A stretch of DNA of 64,000 bases from Pedobacter sp. ISL-64 (GCF_018613605.1 NZ_JAGGPU010000001.1:412466-476465); one strand, 5' to 3'. Numbered from the stretch's first letter, positions 36,461 through 46,387 are shown. Program-made: numbers and translations. Notes: generated by a model from the sequence alone, not told the origin.

Positions 36461-36497
36461 AAAATTAAAAAAGACGCTAAGAAATCCTAACGTCTTT
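36461..36497 (-). terminator. Terminator-like hairpin in the leader of the pirin operon
   Basis: Arms AAAGACGCTA (36470-36479) and TAACGTCTTT (36488-36497) pair at nine of ten positions with an 8-nt loop. On the minus strand the stem is followed by TTTTAATTTT, and the start codon of the downstream gene comes only 6 nt later. No minus-strand gene lies upstream that would need a terminator, so attenuation is possible. Confidence 0.55.
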
Positions 36498-36665
36498 ATG
36501 AAAATAAAACAATTATAAGGATTATGCTATGCTTTTATATTCAATTTAATCTATGTTCGAATCTTTAAAAAACAAACGCGAAAAAAGGCTTAGAAATTGA
36601 GGAACGCTTTTTGCGATGATGTAATTTCTTTTTATAAAAGATTAAAACTAGCTTTGCCGCTATTA

Positions 36666-36965
36666 ATGAAACACCTGGTTACCATATCGCTTGTATTTTT
36701 TAGCTTAACACATTTGGCAAAAGCCGAACGCGTTGAAGGGCTAAGGATATTACACGAATATTGTAATGAGCATAATATCAGCGTTAATTCAACGGGTAAA
36801 GAGTCGGTTCAACTTAATGAAGACCGTAACCCTTATCTGTTATCGTACACCAAGCTAGCTTTAATCGGGACCCAAGCCCAATTAAAAGTTGCAAAATATG
36901 TGAGCGTAAATCAGGTAATTGCCGATTTAACAATCAGAAAAAAACCGAAGAACAATAGTCCCTAG
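36666..36965 (+). CDS. Small secreted protein upstream of secA, unknown function
   Basis: From ATG 36666 the product has 99 residues with a signal peptide MKHLVTISLVFFSLTHLAKA. An in-frame TTG at 36597 would add 23 residues ahead of the signal, which is less likely. The mature part, about 78 residues, has no family I know and ends RKKPKNNSP just before the stop. It is 138 bp upstream of secA, on the same strand, with a hairpin between. A secreted sensor peptide placed before secA recalls SecM of enterobacteria, but there is no sequence similarity; this is only a positional analogy. Confidence 0.6.
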   Translation: MKHLVTISLVFFSLTHLAKAERVEGLRILHEYCNEHNISVNSTGKESVQLNEDRNPYLLSYTKLALIGTQAQLKVAKYVSVNQVIADLTIRKKPKNNSP

Positions 36966-37013
36966 TTTTCTTCTCTACAAGATTTTTTGAGAGGTTTTTA
37001 GCCTCATTCATAC

Positions 37014-37059
37014 CAACAACTGCCAAACTGACTTAAGAAAGACAATGGCTTGGTTGTTG
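37014..37059 (+). other. Hairpin in the secA leader
   Basis: CAACAA (37014-37019) with CCAA (37023-37026) pairs with TTGG (37050-37053) and TTGTTG (37054-37059), leaving a small bulge and a 23-nt loop. It lies 45 nt before the secA start and does not cover it, so any control would need an alternative fold. Confidence 0.4.
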
Positions 37060-37103
37060 TAACACACCATTTTTTAATAATAAATACGATTTAAAATATT
37101 ATA

Positions 37104-40100
37104 ATGTTAGGATTTTTAGCGAAGGTTTTCGGAAGTAAATCAGAAAGAGATATAAAGGCTATTCAGCCATTAGTTGTTAAAATTAACGAATACTACAGTA
37201 AACTGTCTGCGCTTAGCAACGATGAGTTACGTAGTAAAACCATAGAATTTAAAGAAAAGATTTCGGCCTTTTTAACCGAAATTGATGAGAAAATTTCAGC
37301 ACTAAAAGCTGATGCAGAAAGCGAAGATTTAGATCTTCACCAAAAAACAGCAATTTATGATCAGGTTGATGCCTTAGGTAAAGAGCGCGACACAGAATTG
37401 GAGAAAGTACTTTTGGAAATCCTTCCGGAAGCTTTTGCTGTAATTAAAGAAACTTCTCATCGTTTAAGCGAAAACGATTATTTAGAGGTTACCGCAACAC
37501 AGTTCGATAGAGATTATGCTGCAAGGAAAAACAATGTTAAAATTGTTGGCGATAAAGCACAATGGGCGAATAGGTGGGATGCTGCAGGAACCGAAGTAGT
37601 TTGGAATATGGTGCACTACGATGTACAGCTAATTGGTGGTATTGTATTGCACAGCGGTAAAATTGCCGAGATGGCTACTGGTGAGGGTAAAACCCTGGTA
37701 AGTACATTGCCGGCTTATTTAAATGCATTGGCCGGACAAGGTGTTCATATTGTTACCGTGAATGATTACTTGGCCCGTCGTGATAGTGAGTGGAATGGGC
37801 CGTTATTCGAATTTCATGGTTTAAGTGTAGATTGTATTGATAAACATGAGCCAAACTCTGAGGAAAGAAGAAAAGCTTATGCTGCAGATATTACCTATGG
37901 AACCAATAATGAGTTCGGTTTTGATTACCTGCGTGACAATATGTCGCAAACACCTGATCAATTGGTGCAGCGCAAGCAGCATTTTGCAATGGTGGATGAG
38001 GTCGATTCAGTTTTGATTGATGATGCCCGTACCCCTTTGATTATCTCAGGTCCGATTCCACGTGGCGATGAGCATGAGTTTTATGAATTAAAACCACGTA
38101 TCGAACGTTTGGTTAATGCACAAAAAGCCTATGTAACCCAAGCATTAAACGAAGCGAAGAAATTGATCAACGCAGGCAACAGCGGAACCGAAGAAGGTGA
38201 AGGTGGTTTAGCCTTATTGCGTGCATACCGTGGCTTGCCAAAAAACAAAGCTTTAATTAAGTTTTTAAGTGAAAGCGGTGTTCGTGGTTTGTTGTTGAAA
38301 ACCGAAAACCACTATATGGCAGATCAATCTAAGAATATGCCTAAAGTAGATTCTGAATTGTATTTCTATATAGATGAGAAAAATAACCAGGTTGAATTAA
38401 CGGAAAAAGGTATCGAACTGATTACCCAATCAGGTGAAGATCCGAATTTCTTCGTATTGCCTGATGTAGGTACTGCAGTAGCAGATCTAGAGAAATCTGA
38501 TCTGCCTTTAGAAGAAAAAGTAGTTCAAAAAGATGCCCTAATGCGCGATTATTCTGTTAAAGCAGAACGCATCCACTCGGTTAACCAATTGTTAAAAGCT
38601 TATACTTTATTTGAAATTGATGTAGAATACATCATCGATGAAGGAAAAATTAAAATTGTTGATGAGCAAACAGGTCGTATTATGGATGGCCGTCGTTACT
38701 CTGATGGTTTACACCAGGCAATTGAGGCTAAAGAGAATGTAAAAGTTGAGGATGCTACCCAAACATATGCAACCGTAACCTTGCAAAATTATTTCCGTAT
38801 GTATCACAAACTTTGTGGTATGACGGGTACCGCGACAACAGAAGCTGGCGAGTTTTGGTCAATCTATAAATTAGATGTGGTAGAAATTCCAACCAACAGA
38901 AATATTTCTAGAAAAGATGAGCAGGATTACGTTTACCGTACCGTTCGTGAAAAATATAACGCTGTTGCTTCAGAAATTCAGTTTCTTGTTTTTCCGTATT
39001 CTCATTATGAAACAGAATATGAACTGGATAAAGAAGGAAATCCGAAACAAAAAGATGGCAAACCGGTAATCAAATACGATCCAACAGGTAGAGCTGTGCC
39101 TAAGCTCGATGCTAAAGGTGCATTAATTCCTGCGGTTAATCCTGAAACAGGGCAACTAGAGCCAAAAGCTGGTCGCCCGGTACTAGTGGGTACAACATCG
39201 GTAGAGATTTCAGAGTTGTTAAGCCGTATGCTTAAACTTCGTGGAATTAAACACAATGTATTAAATGCGAAAATGCACCAGAAAGAGGCCGATATTGTTG
39301 CCGAAGCTGGTCAGGCAGGAACTGTAACCATTGCAACCAACATGGCTGGTCGTGGTACCGATATTAAATTGGGTGCAGGTGTTAAAGAAGCTGGTGGTTT
39401 AGCCATTGTGGGTACCGAGCGTCACGAGTCTCGTCGTGTAGATAGACAGTTACGTGGTCGTGCAGGTCGTCAGGGTGACCCAGGTTCATCTCAATTCTTC
39501 GTTTCATTAGAAGATAACTTAATGCGTTTATTTGGTTCTGAGCGTATTTCTGGCATCATGGTGCGTATGGGTATCGAAGATGGTGAAGTGATTCAACACT
39601 CGATGATTACCAAATCTATCGAACGTGCACAGAAGAAAGTAGAAGAGAACAACTTTGGTATCCGTAAACGTTTGTTAGAGTACGATGATGTAATGAACTC
39701 GCAACGTACTGTAATTTATGCTAAACGTAAAAATGCTTTATTTGGCGAGCGTTTAGATGTAGATATGAACAATATGGTTTTCGATGTTGCTGAGGATATC
39801 GTAAGCGAGTATAAACAAGAAGGAAATTACGATGGTTTTAAACTGGAGGTAATCAAAAACTTCTCTTTAGATACGGCCATTACCGAAAAAGAATTTACTT
39901 CAACCAACATCCCTCAGTTAACTGAAAGGTTATTCGATGAAGCTGAAGCATTTTACGCACGTAAATCGGAAGCCATTATCCAACAATCATTACCAGTTTT
40001 AACCCAGGTTTATCAGGAACGTGGCGAGCACATCAAACAGATTGTGGTTCCGTTTACTGATGGTATCCGTGGTATTCAGGTAGCGGTTGATTTGAAGAAA

Positions 40101-40580
40101 GCAATCGACAACAAAGGAAAAGAAGTAGTTCGTTCATTCGAAAAAACTATTGTCCTTGCCTTGATCGATGATAGCTGGAAAGAGCATTTACGCGAAATGG
40201 ATGATTTGAAGCAATCTGTACAAAATGCAGTTTACGAACAAAAAGATCCATTGGTGATTTATAAAATGGAAGCTTTCAACCTATTTAAAAACATGCTTAA
40301 TGCGGTAAATAAAGAAGTAGTAAGTTTCTTATATAAAGGCGGTATCCCGGTTCAGCAAGAGCCAGATCAGGTTAGAGAAGCACCAGCTCCGGTAAAACAG
40401 CCGAAGTTGCAAACTACTAAACAAGAATTTGGTAGAGAAGAACCAGGTATCGAATTTGGCGATACGCGTGAGCCCGTGCCGCAACAGCCAATCCGTAAGG
40501 AGGCGACAGTTGGTAGAAACGAACCTTGCCCATGCGGTAGTGGCAAGAAGTTCAAGAACTGCCATGGAGCAAATTTATAG
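37104..40580 (+). CDS. secA: Preprotein translocase ATPase SecA
   Basis: The 1158-residue protein has Walker A ATGEGKT at 191-197, [15 protein letters not shown] (Walker B region), the second RecA-like domain with [16 protein letters not shown] and [14 protein letters not shown], and a C-terminal zinc-binding [14 protein letters not shown] (Cys1142, Cys1144, Cys1153, His1154). The extra length against E. coli SecA (901) is typical of Bacteroidota, with an insert around 325-420 and another with [15 protein letters not shown] near 650. Known: it drives protein export through SecYEG and binds SecB/ribosome via the tail. A strong terminator follows. Confidence 0.98.
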   Translation: MLGFLAKVFGSKSERDIKAIQPLVVKINEYYSKLSALSNDELRSKTIEFKEKISAFLTEIDEKISALKADAESEDLDLHQKTAIYDQVDALGKERDTELEKVLLEILPEAFAVIKETSHRLSENDYLEVTATQFDRDYAARKNNVKIVGDKAQWANRWDAAGTEVVWNMVHYDVQLIGGIVLHSGKIAEMATGEGKTLVSTLPAYLNALAGQGVHIVTVNDYLARRDSEWNGPLFEFHGLSVDCIDKHEPNSEERRKAYAADITYGTNNEFGFDYLRDNMSQTPDQLVQRKQHFAMVDEVDSVLIDDARTPLIISGPIPRGDEHEFYELKPRIERLVNAQKAYVTQALNEAKKLINAGNSGTEEGEGGLALLRAYRGLPKNKALIKFLSESGVRGLLLKTENHYMADQSKNMPKVDSELYFYIDEKNNQVELTEKGIELITQSGEDPNFFVLPDVGTAVADLEKSDLPLEEKVVQKDALMRDYSVKAERIHSVNQLLKAYTLFEIDVEYIIDEGKIKIVDEQTGRIMDGRRYSDGLHQAIEAKENVKVEDATQTYATVTLQNYFRMYHKLCGMTGTATTEAGEFWSIYKLDVVEIPTNRNISRKDEQDYVYRTVREKYNAVASEIQFLVFPYSHYETEYELDKEGNPKQKDGKPVIKYDPTGRAVPKLDAKGALIPAVNPETGQLEPKAGRPVLVGTTSVEISELLSRMLKLRGIKHNVLNAKMHQKEADIVAEAGQAGTVTIATNMAGRGTDIKLGAGVKEAGGLAIVGTERHESRRVDRQLRGRAGRQGDPGSSQFFVSLEDNLMRLFGSERISGIMVRMGIEDGEVIQHSMITKSIERAQKKVEENNFGIRKRLLEYDDVMNSQRTVIYAKRKNALFGERLDVDMNNMVFDVAEDIVSEYKQEGNYDGFKLEVIKNFSLDTAITEKEFTSTNIPQLTERLFDEAEAFYARKSEAIIQQSLPVLTQVYQERGEHIKQIVVPFTDGIRGIQVAVDLKKAIDNKGKEVVRSFEKTIVLALIDDSWKEHLREMDDLKQSVQNAVYEQKDPLVIYKMEAFNLFKNMLNAVNKEVVSFLYKGGIPVQQEPDQVREAPAPVKQPKLQTTKQEFGREEPGIEFGDTREPVPQQPIRKEATVGRNEPCPCGSGKKFKNCHGANL

Positions 40581-40601
40581 GAATTAGTTAAAAAGTTGAT
40601 G

Positions 40602-40635
40602 AAGCCGGATTTTGATAAGAAATCCGGCTTTTTTG
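40602..40635 (+). terminator. Intrinsic terminator of secA
   Basis: AAGCCGGATTT (40602-40612) and AAATCCGGCTT (40620-40630) form a perfect 11-bp stem with a 7-nt loop followed by a T tract. It starts 22 nt after the stop. Confidence 0.93.
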
Positions 40636-40661
40636 TTTACGGTTTTATTTTAGTATTTTTG
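40632..40661 (+). promoter_or_regulatory. Promoter of the toxin-antitoxin pair
   Basis: TTTG (40632-40635), an 18-bp spacer and TATTTTTG (40654-40661) match the Bacteroidota -33/-7 consensus. The antitoxin ATG comes 5 nt after the -7 box, so the mRNA would be leaderless or nearly so. The -33 box lies in the T tract of the secA terminator. Confidence 0.55.
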
Positions 40662-40665
40662 AGAT

Positions 40666-40893
40666 ATGGAAACACTTACCATAAAAATTCCAGAGAATAA
40701 AAGCACATTTGTAAGACAATTACTCAAAGAACTTGGCGTTACCATTCTTGAGGGCAGCGCCAAAAATAAAACCTTAGCTCTGTCGCCAGAACAACAACAA
40801 GAAATTATTTCATCCCAAAAACAAATTAATAATGGTCTGTTTGTAACCCAATCAGGTTTGGATGATGAAATAGGAAAATGGTTAAAGAAATAA
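40666..40893 (+). CDS. Antitoxin of a type II toxin-antitoxin pair
   Basis: The 75-residue protein starts METLTIKIPENKSTFVRQLLKELGVTI, a short beta strand plus helices as in ribbon-helix-helix or Phd-like antitoxins, and ends in a helical charged tail (GLDDEIGKWLKK). It overlaps the toxin gene by 16 bp, the usual arrangement for translational coupling. Known: the antitoxin neutralises the toxin and represses the pair. The exact DNA-binding fold is not certain. It stands directly behind the secA terminator. Confidence 0.75.
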   Translation: METLTIKIPENKSTFVRQLLKELGVTILEGSAKNKTLALSPEQQQEIISSQKQINNGLFVTQSGLDDEIGKWLKK

Positions 40894-41171
40894 TTTGGTC
40901 TCACAAAGCAAGAATTAAGCTATTTGCCATACTTGAGTTTTATGCTCAAAGAAATGGTAATAAAAAATATTCGGCAAAACTCTACAAGATATTTAATAAG
41001 GAACTAAAATTATTGATCAGAAATCCCCAATTAGGGATTCAGTCATCAAAAGATAATATAAGGGGGTTGATCGTACTTGATTACATTATTTTTTATGAAT
41101 GTAATGATTTTCAACTCATCATTCATACCATTTGGCCTACTAATCAGAATCCCAATGATTTAATCATATAA
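40878..41171 (+). CDS. RelE/ParE-type toxin
   Basis: The 97-residue protein begins KEIIWSHKARIKLFAILEFYAQRNG, the helical start of the RelE/ParE superfamily, continues with NKELKLLIRNPQLGIQS and GLIVLDYIIFYECND, and ends in strand-rich IIHTIWPTNQNP. Known: RelE members cut mRNA on the ribosome, ParE members poison DNA gyrase. The C-terminal Arg/His residues of mRNase RelE are not clear, so the target is open. It is coupled to the antitoxin upstream and ends before an intrinsic terminator. Confidence 0.85.
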   Translation: MVKEIIWSHKARIKLFAILEFYAQRNGNKKYSAKLYKIFNKELKLLIRNPQLGIQSSKDNIRGLIVLDYIIFYECNDFQLIIHTIWPTNQNPNDLII

Positions 41172-41203
41172 ATAGGTAGCATTAAACTATTTGCTTAACC
41201 CAT

Positions 41204-41245
41204 AAAGAATGCCGATTTTTGCAACGATTTCGGCATTCTTGTTGT
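41204..41245 (+). terminator. Intrinsic terminator of the toxin-antitoxin operon
   Basis: AAAGAATGCCGA (41204-41215) and TCGGCATTCTT (41230-41240) form an 11-bp stem with a 14-nt loop. The following TGTTGTT is only moderately T-rich. Confidence 0.65.
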
Positions 41246-41305
41246 TAAGAAGAAATGAGATGATATTTTATTCATCTGCTCACTAAATGCCAAGGTCTTT
41301 TACAC

Positions 41306-41749
41306 ATGAAAACAATATTAACTTTTATAGGCTGTTTGTTCCTTTTTACCACTGCTTTTGCACAAAAAGGAGAGGTTACGGTTATAAAAGATCCCTTAAT
41401 TGATAGTTTAATTGCCAAACGTTTGGCAGTTTATAAAACTTCTGGAGAGGTAAAGCCGGGTAAGCCCATTGTTTCGGCTTACGGTTACCGCGTACAGATT
41501 TTCTATGGGTCAGACCGGCGCGAGGTTTTTAACGAACAGGCAAGGTTTAAAGGACTTTATCCTAAATATAATACCTACCTCGTTTATAAAGAACCTAACT
41601 ATTATGTTCGAGTGGGCGATTTTAGAACACGCTTAGAAGCGCAGCGCCTCATAAACGAACTCAGGCCAAACTTCCCGACATTGTTTATTTTTAGGGAAAA
41701 AATTAATGCACCAAGTTTAGATACCACAACAAGTAATGATCAAAAATAA
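41306..41749 (+). CDS. SPOR domain protein, secreted
   Basis: The 147-residue protein has a signal peptide (MKTILTFIGCLFLFTTAFAQ) and a SPOR domain at about 60-135: GYRVQIFYGSDRREVFNEQARF and YYVRVGDFRTRLEAQRLINEL. Known: SPOR domains bind denuded glycan strands of septal peptidoglycan. It is periplasmic. It overlaps the downstream M20 peptidase gene by 14 bp, so the two are coupled. There is no cytoplasmic or membrane segment apart from the signal. Confidence 0.9.
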   Translation: MKTILTFIGCLFLFTTAFAQKGEVTVIKDPLIDSLIAKRLAVYKTSGEVKPGKPIVSAYGYRVQIFYGSDRREVFNEQARFKGLYPKYNTYLVYKEPNYYVRVGDFRTRLEAQRLINELRPNFPTLFIFREKINAPSLDTTTSNDQK

Positions 41750-42920
41750 AATCCAAGAACTAGCCGCGAACATTTTTAACGATGTAGTGGGCTATCGTCA
41801 ACATATCCATGCCAATCCTGAATTATCTTTCAAAGAATTCGAAACTTCATTGTTCATCAAGGATAAATTAAAAAAATGGGGAATTGAATATACCGATTGT
41901 GCTAATACCGGTGTGGTAGGTTTAATTAAGGGTAACCAGCCATCTGATAAAGTAATCGCATTACGTGCCGACATGGATGCATTACCTATTCACGAAGCAA
42001 ACGACAAACCTTACCGTTCTAAAAACCATGGTGTAATGCATGCCTGCGGACACGATGTTCACACTTCTTCACTTTTAGGAACAGCTCATATCCTAAACCA
42101 AATGAAAGATGAATTCGGTGGAACCATCAAATTGATCTTCCAACCTGCAGAGGAGTTGTTGCCAGGCGGAGCAAGTATCATGATTAAAGAAGGTGTATTG
42201 GAGAATCCAAAACCTGATTATATTGTTGGTCAGCATGTAATGCCGTTAATTGATGCCGGTAAAGTAGGTTTCCGTTCAGGTATTTACATGGCCTCAACAG
42301 ATGAATTATATGTTACTGTAACCGGGAAAGGTGGTCATGGCGCGCAGCCTCACCAAAATATCGATCCGGTTTTAATTGCATCGCATATCATTATTGCTTT
42401 GCAACAGATTGTTAGTCGCAATGCCGATCCACGTACACCATCGGTTTTATCTTTTGGTAAGGTAAATGCCAATGGAGCAACTAACATTATTCCAAATGAG
42501 GTAAAAATCGAGGGTACGTTTAGAACCTTAGATGAGGGGTGGAGAGATGAAGCACATAAACGCATGAAAAAAATGGCTGAAGGAATTGCCGAAAGTATGG
42601 GGGGAAGTTGCGATTTTGATATCCATAGAGGTTATCCATTTTTAATTAACGAAGAAAAATTAACAGCAAATGCAAAGGCTTTTGCCGAAGAATTTTTGGG
42701 GAAAGACAATGTGGTTGATTTAGATATCTGGATGGCTGCCGAAGATTTTTCTTTCTACTCGCAGGTAACAGATGCCTGTTTTTATCGTTTAGGTACTGGG
42801 AATGCCGCAAAGGAGACGCAATATTCAGTACATACACCAAGATTTGATATTGATGAAGATGCCTTGAAAATATCAACAGGATTAATGGCCTATATTGCTT
42901 TAAAACAATTAGGGAATTAA
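41736..42920 (+). CDS. M20 family amidohydrolase/carboxypeptidase
   Basis: The 394-residue protein has YRQHIHANPELSFKE, LRADMDALPIHE, MHACGHDVHTSSLLG (metal-binding Cys/His and Asp) and QPAEELLPGGA with the catalytic Glu pair, plus a late AAEDFSFYSQ metal ligand. The group is the N-acyl-amino-acid amidohydrolase/hippurate hydrolase (AmhX/HipO) type. No signal peptide is seen, so it is cytosolic. Known: two-metal hydrolysis of N-acyl amino acids. The gene overlaps the SPOR gene by 14 bp; why these two are linked is unclear. Confidence 0.93.
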   Translation: MIKNKIQELAANIFNDVVGYRQHIHANPELSFKEFETSLFIKDKLKKWGIEYTDCANTGVVGLIKGNQPSDKVIALRADMDALPIHEANDKPYRSKNHGVMHACGHDVHTSSLLGTAHILNQMKDEFGGTIKLIFQPAEELLPGGASIMIKEGVLENPKPDYIVGQHVMPLIDAGKVGFRSGIYMASTDELYVTVTGKGGHGAQPHQNIDPVLIASHIIIALQQIVSRNADPRTPSVLSFGKVNANGATNIIPNEVKIEGTFRTLDEGWRDEAHKRMKKMAEGIAESMGGSCDFDIHRGYPFLINEEKLTANAKAFAEEFLGKDNVVDLDIWMAAEDFSFYSQVTDACFYRLGTGNAAKETQYSVHTPRFDIDEDALKISTGLMAYIALKQLGN

Positions 42921-43018
42921 TGATAAGGTGGAGGATGTAAGATGGACGGAATTAATCTTTCTCCCGTTTTACATCTTTCATGATACATTATCCATTTTAC
43001 CTTTTACATCTACCTTCC

Positions 43019-43960
43019 ATGAAAAAAGTATTTTTGTTATTATTGTTAACGTCGCTCTTTTACACAGGTTTCGCTCAGGAAATCAACCGCTTTAATCCTG
43101 ATACAATTAAAACCATTACGCTCGATTCTGCAGTAAATATCAAGGCTGAAAAATTGAATGTAGAGACATTTATCAGAAAGGTGATGTACGATACTTCCTT
43201 TTATCAATCGTTTAGGGATATGAAACGTTATTCTTTCATTGCCGAAAACAGGATTTACAGTTACGATAAAAAGAACAAGGTTGATGGAAAAATTTACCGT
43301 AAAATAAGACATAACAATAGCGGTCCTTATAAAATGGAGTATCTGGTAAAACAGGATACCGGGAAAATTTATAAGAAAAATGGCAAATACCAACTTTATA
43401 CGGTAGAGATGTTCGATTACATTTTTATGAATGCTTATAACACCGATTTTGTCCCCAATGCACCCAAGCCTGACGGAAAGGGCGGAACAAATGAAAGTTA
43501 TAAAGACAAACTCAAAACATTAATCTTTAATCCTGGCCGTCCGGTAAAAGTTCCTTTTATTGGCAGTAAAACCGAAATATTTTCATCCAATATGCGCCAG
43601 TATTATGATTATGGTTTCACCAGCGGCACCTATCTTGATTCTATTCCGGTTTATCGTTTTAAGGTTTCAGTTAAACCCGATTTAAGCAGCTGGACAAAAG
43701 ATGGCATCATGATCAAGGAACTGGTTACCATTTTCGATAAAAGAAATTTCAATATTCTGGGGCGTTATGTAGATATGAAATACAGCAACATGCTGTTCGA
43801 TTTTGATGTGCAGATGAACATCGAAATGGGCTACTTCGGAGAAGATAAATTGCCAACTAAAATCACCTATCAGGGTAACTGGGATTACCCTTTCAAAAAA
43901 GAAGAACGGGCAAGTTTTTTAATCGTTCATAAAGATTATAAACTCGAAAAGGGAAAATAA
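43019..43960 (+). CDS. Secreted protein of unknown function
   Basis: I start at ATG 43019 (MKKVFLLLLLTSLFYTGFAQE), which gives a signal peptide; a longer frame from 42980 reads through an intergenic palindrome (GATGTAAGATGGA and TCCATTTTACC words). The 313-residue product is beta-rich: FIAENRIYSYDKKNKVDGKIYR, VPFIGSKTEIFSSNM, GYFGEDKLPTKITYQGNWDYPFK. The alternating pattern suggests a barrel or a large beta sheet such as the LolA-like group. No enzymatic motif is seen and no family name is offered. Confidence 0.75.
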   Translation: MKKVFLLLLLTSLFYTGFAQEINRFNPDTIKTITLDSAVNIKAEKLNVETFIRKVMYDTSFYQSFRDMKRYSFIAENRIYSYDKKNKVDGKIYRKIRHNNSGPYKMEYLVKQDTGKIYKKNGKYQLYTVEMFDYIFMNAYNTDFVPNAPKPDGKGGTNESYKDKLKTLIFNPGRPVKVPFIGSKTEIFSSNMRQYYDYGFTSGTYLDSIPVYRFKVSVKPDLSSWTKDGIMIKELVTIFDKRNFNILGRYVDMKYSNMLFDFDVQMNIEMGYFGEDKLPTKITYQGNWDYPFKKEERASFLIVHKDYKLEKGK

Positions 43961-43978
43961 GGATTTGGGGTAGGCGGT

Positions 43979-44047
43979 CGTCATCCTGAATTTATTTCAG
44001 GATCTTTCTCATAATAACAAAATACTGAAACGAGTTCGACATGATGA
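43979..44047. repeat. Palindromic intergenic element, CGTCATCCTGAA type
   Basis: CGTCATCCTGAA with TTTCAGGATC makes a short stem, and GACATGATGA at the right end is an imperfect inverse of the left end. It matches the 34835-34910 element in layout. Confidence 0.6.
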
Positions 44048-44133
44048 TAGCTTTACAATATGAAGCACCTATATGGATTAACTGACGCATAAAAAGATTT
44101 ATTATCTTTAAACGATTATTTAAACCAATAAAT

Positions 44134-45702
44134 ATGCAATTCCTTTCCCCGTTAAAATTTAAAATATCATTAGCTTTATCACTGTTTTTGGGCCTTCATG
44201 TACATGCACAGGTGCTCACTTCAAAACAGATCGATAGTGTTGTAGAAAAAACACTCACCACCTTTAATGTTCCCGGAATTGCGGTTTCTGTAATTAAAGA
44301 GGGTAAAGTAATCCATTTAAAAGGTTATGGGATAAGTTCCATCAAAACCAATAAAAAGGTTGATGAGCATACCCTTTTCGGTGTGGCATCAAATACAAAA
44401 GCATTCACGGCTGCAGCATTGGGTATGTTGGTTGATGAAAAGAAAATCACCTGGGATACTAAAGTTACCGATGTAATTCCGGAGTTTAAAATGTACGATG
44501 CCTACGTAACCAGCGAATTTACCATCCGCGATTTGCTCACGCACCGCAGTGGTTTGGGTTTAGGTGCGGGCGATTTAATGATCTGGCCAGATTCTTCAAC
44601 CGTTGATAAAAAGCAATTGATCCATAACCTGCGTTATTTAAAGCCGGTTTCCTCTTTCCGTACCAAATACGATTACGATAACCTGATGTATATTGTTGCT
44701 GGCGATGTGGTAGCAAGGGTTTCAGGAGTTACTTATGAAGATTTTATTGAAAGCAGGATCATTAAACCATTAGGCATGACCAAAACGGCAGCTTCCTGGT
44801 ACCGCTTAAAAGACAAATCGAATGTAATTGACGGTCATGCCCCTTACGAAGGTAAACTGCTTCCTGTAGGACTAAGCTTTGGAGAGATCGCAAATGCCGC
44901 CGGTGGAATTTATTCGAACGTTACCGATATGAGCAAATGGGTAATGGCCATGATCAATGGCGGCAAATATGGCGAAACTCTTGACAAGAAATTATTCAGT
45001 CCTGCTGTGGCAAGAGAACTTTGGACGCCGCAGACCATTATTGCAGGCGGTAATCCAGTTGCTTTTAGTAGTTATGGCCTAGGTTGGTTTTTGAGTAATG
45101 TAAATGGCAATTTTCAGGCAACACACACAGGCGGTCTGTCAGGGATTGTAACACAGGTAACGATTATTCCAGAGATGAAATTGGGCATTATTGTATTAAC
45201 CAATCAGCAATCTGGTGCTGCTTTTAATTCGATCACCAATTCGATTAAAGATGGTTATCTTGGTATTAAAGGACAGGACCGGATTAAAACCTATAACGAT
45301 AACAGGCTCAGAAACGAAAAGCAGGCTGACGAGATGGTAAGCAAAGTTTGGAACGATATTGCAGCTCAACAAAAACTCTCGGCTACAAAACCTGATGTTA
45401 AAAACTATTATGGCACTTTCCACGATTCATGGTTTGGCGACGTTACCATCAGTGAAGTAAACGGTAAAATGCATTTTCAGGCTAAAAACGCTCCAAAATT
45501 GAAAGGCGACATGACTTACTACAAAGGAAATACCTTTATTGTAAAATGGTACGATAGAAGTTTAGATGCCGATGCTTTTGTTAATTTTAGTTTAGATAAC
45601 AATGCTTCGGCCGATGGTTTTAAAATAAAAGCGATTTCGCCGCTAACCGATTTTAGTTTCGATTTCCAGGACCTGGATTTTAAAAAGACCGATAAAAAAT
45701 AA
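44134..45702 (+). CDS. Beta-lactamase-fold serine hydrolase with C-terminal DUF3471
   Basis: The 522-residue protein has a signal peptide (to about residue 26), then the active site S86-N-T-K89 in GVASNTKAFTAAALG, Y181-D-N183 and THTGGLSG at the KTG position. This is the full catalytic set of PF00144. The last about 110 residues (YYGTFHDSWFGDVTISEVNGKMHF onward) are a DUF3471-like beta domain. Known members are esterases and peptidases rather than antibiotic-degrading enzymes. It is periplasmic. A 16-bp gap separates it from the SGNH hydrolase, so the two form one unit. Confidence 0.9.
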   Translation: MQFLSPLKFKISLALSLFLGLHVHAQVLTSKQIDSVVEKTLTTFNVPGIAVSVIKEGKVIHLKGYGISSIKTNKKVDEHTLFGVASNTKAFTAAALGMLVDEKKITWDTKVTDVIPEFKMYDAYVTSEFTIRDLLTHRSGLGLGAGDLMIWPDSSTVDKKQLIHNLRYLKPVSSFRTKYDYDNLMYIVAGDVVARVSGVTYEDFIESRIIKPLGMTKTAASWYRLKDKSNVIDGHAPYEGKLLPVGLSFGEIANAAGGIYSNVTDMSKWVMAMINGGKYGETLDKKLFSPAVARELWTPQTIIAGGNPVAFSSYGLGWFLSNVNGNFQATHTGGLSGIVTQVTIIPEMKLGIIVLTNQQSGAAFNSITNSIKDGYLGIKGQDRIKTYNDNRLRNEKQADEMVSKVWNDIAAQQKLSATKPDVKNYYGTFHDSWFGDVTISEVNGKMHFQAKNAPKLKGDMTYYKGNTFIVKWYDRSLDADAFVNFSLDNNASADGFKIKAISPLTDFSFDFQDLDFKKTDKK

Positions 45703-45718
45703 CCTAACCAATTATAAA

Positions 45719-46378
45719 ATGAAAACATTATTTAAAACGAGTATTTTACTAAGCTTTTGCTTAATTGCATTAACATCAATGACATTTAAACCAAAACGGA
45801 TTATCTTCTTTGGCGACTCGATTACCCAACAGGGTGTTTCTAAAAACGGATATGTAACCCTGATCAGAAAATCGCTCGATTCTACTAAATATGATATAAT
45901 TGGGGCCGGAATTGGCGGCAACAAGGTTTACGATTTATACCTGCGTTTAGAAGATGATGTGCTCAACAAGAAACCCGATTTAGTGGTGATTTATGTCGGC
46001 ATTAATGATGTTTGGCATAAACAATCTTCTCATACCGGAACCGATTATGACAAATATTTAAAGTTTTATCAGGCGCTGATCAATAAAATTCAGGGTGTAG
46101 GTAGCAAAGTGGTATTGGTTACTCCATCAGTTGTTGGTGAGAAAAAAGATGGTACGAATGAGCTAGATGCCGATTTGAATAAATATGCTGAAGGTATTAG
46201 AACATTGGCTGCAAAAAATAATCTTCCTGTATGCGATTTAAGGAAAATTTTTGCAGAGTACGAAGCAAAAAATAATCCAGAGGATAAAGAAAAAGGCATT
46301 TTAACTGTTGATAGAGTACACTTAAATGAAACAGGTAATAAATTGGTTGCTGATCAGTTATTGCCTTTGGTAAAATAG
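45719..46378 (+). CDS. SGNH/GDSL hydrolase, secreted
   Basis: The 219-residue protein has a signal peptide (about 1-22) and block I FFGDSITQQG with Ser34, block II GAGIGGNKVYD, block III VIYVGINDVW and block V DRVHLNETG, so the Ser-Gly-Asn-His set is complete. Known: the family covers esterases, lipases, thioesterases and carbohydrate esterases such as rhamnogalacturonan acetylesterase. It is periplasmic or external. It is cotranscribed with the serine hydrolase upstream. It ends 9 bp before the first of several palindromic elements. Confidence 0.92.
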   Translation: MKTLFKTSILLSFCLIALTSMTFKPKRIIFFGDSITQQGVSKNGYVTLIRKSLDSTKYDIIGAGIGGNKVYDLYLRLEDDVLNKKPDLVVIYVGINDVWHKQSSHTGTDYDKYLKFYQALINKIQGVGSKVVLVTPSVVGEKKDGTNELDADLNKYAEGIRTLAAKNNLPVCDLRKIFAEYEAKNNPEDKEKGILTVDRVHLNETGNKLVADQLLPLVK

Positions 46379-46387
46379 AAACATATT

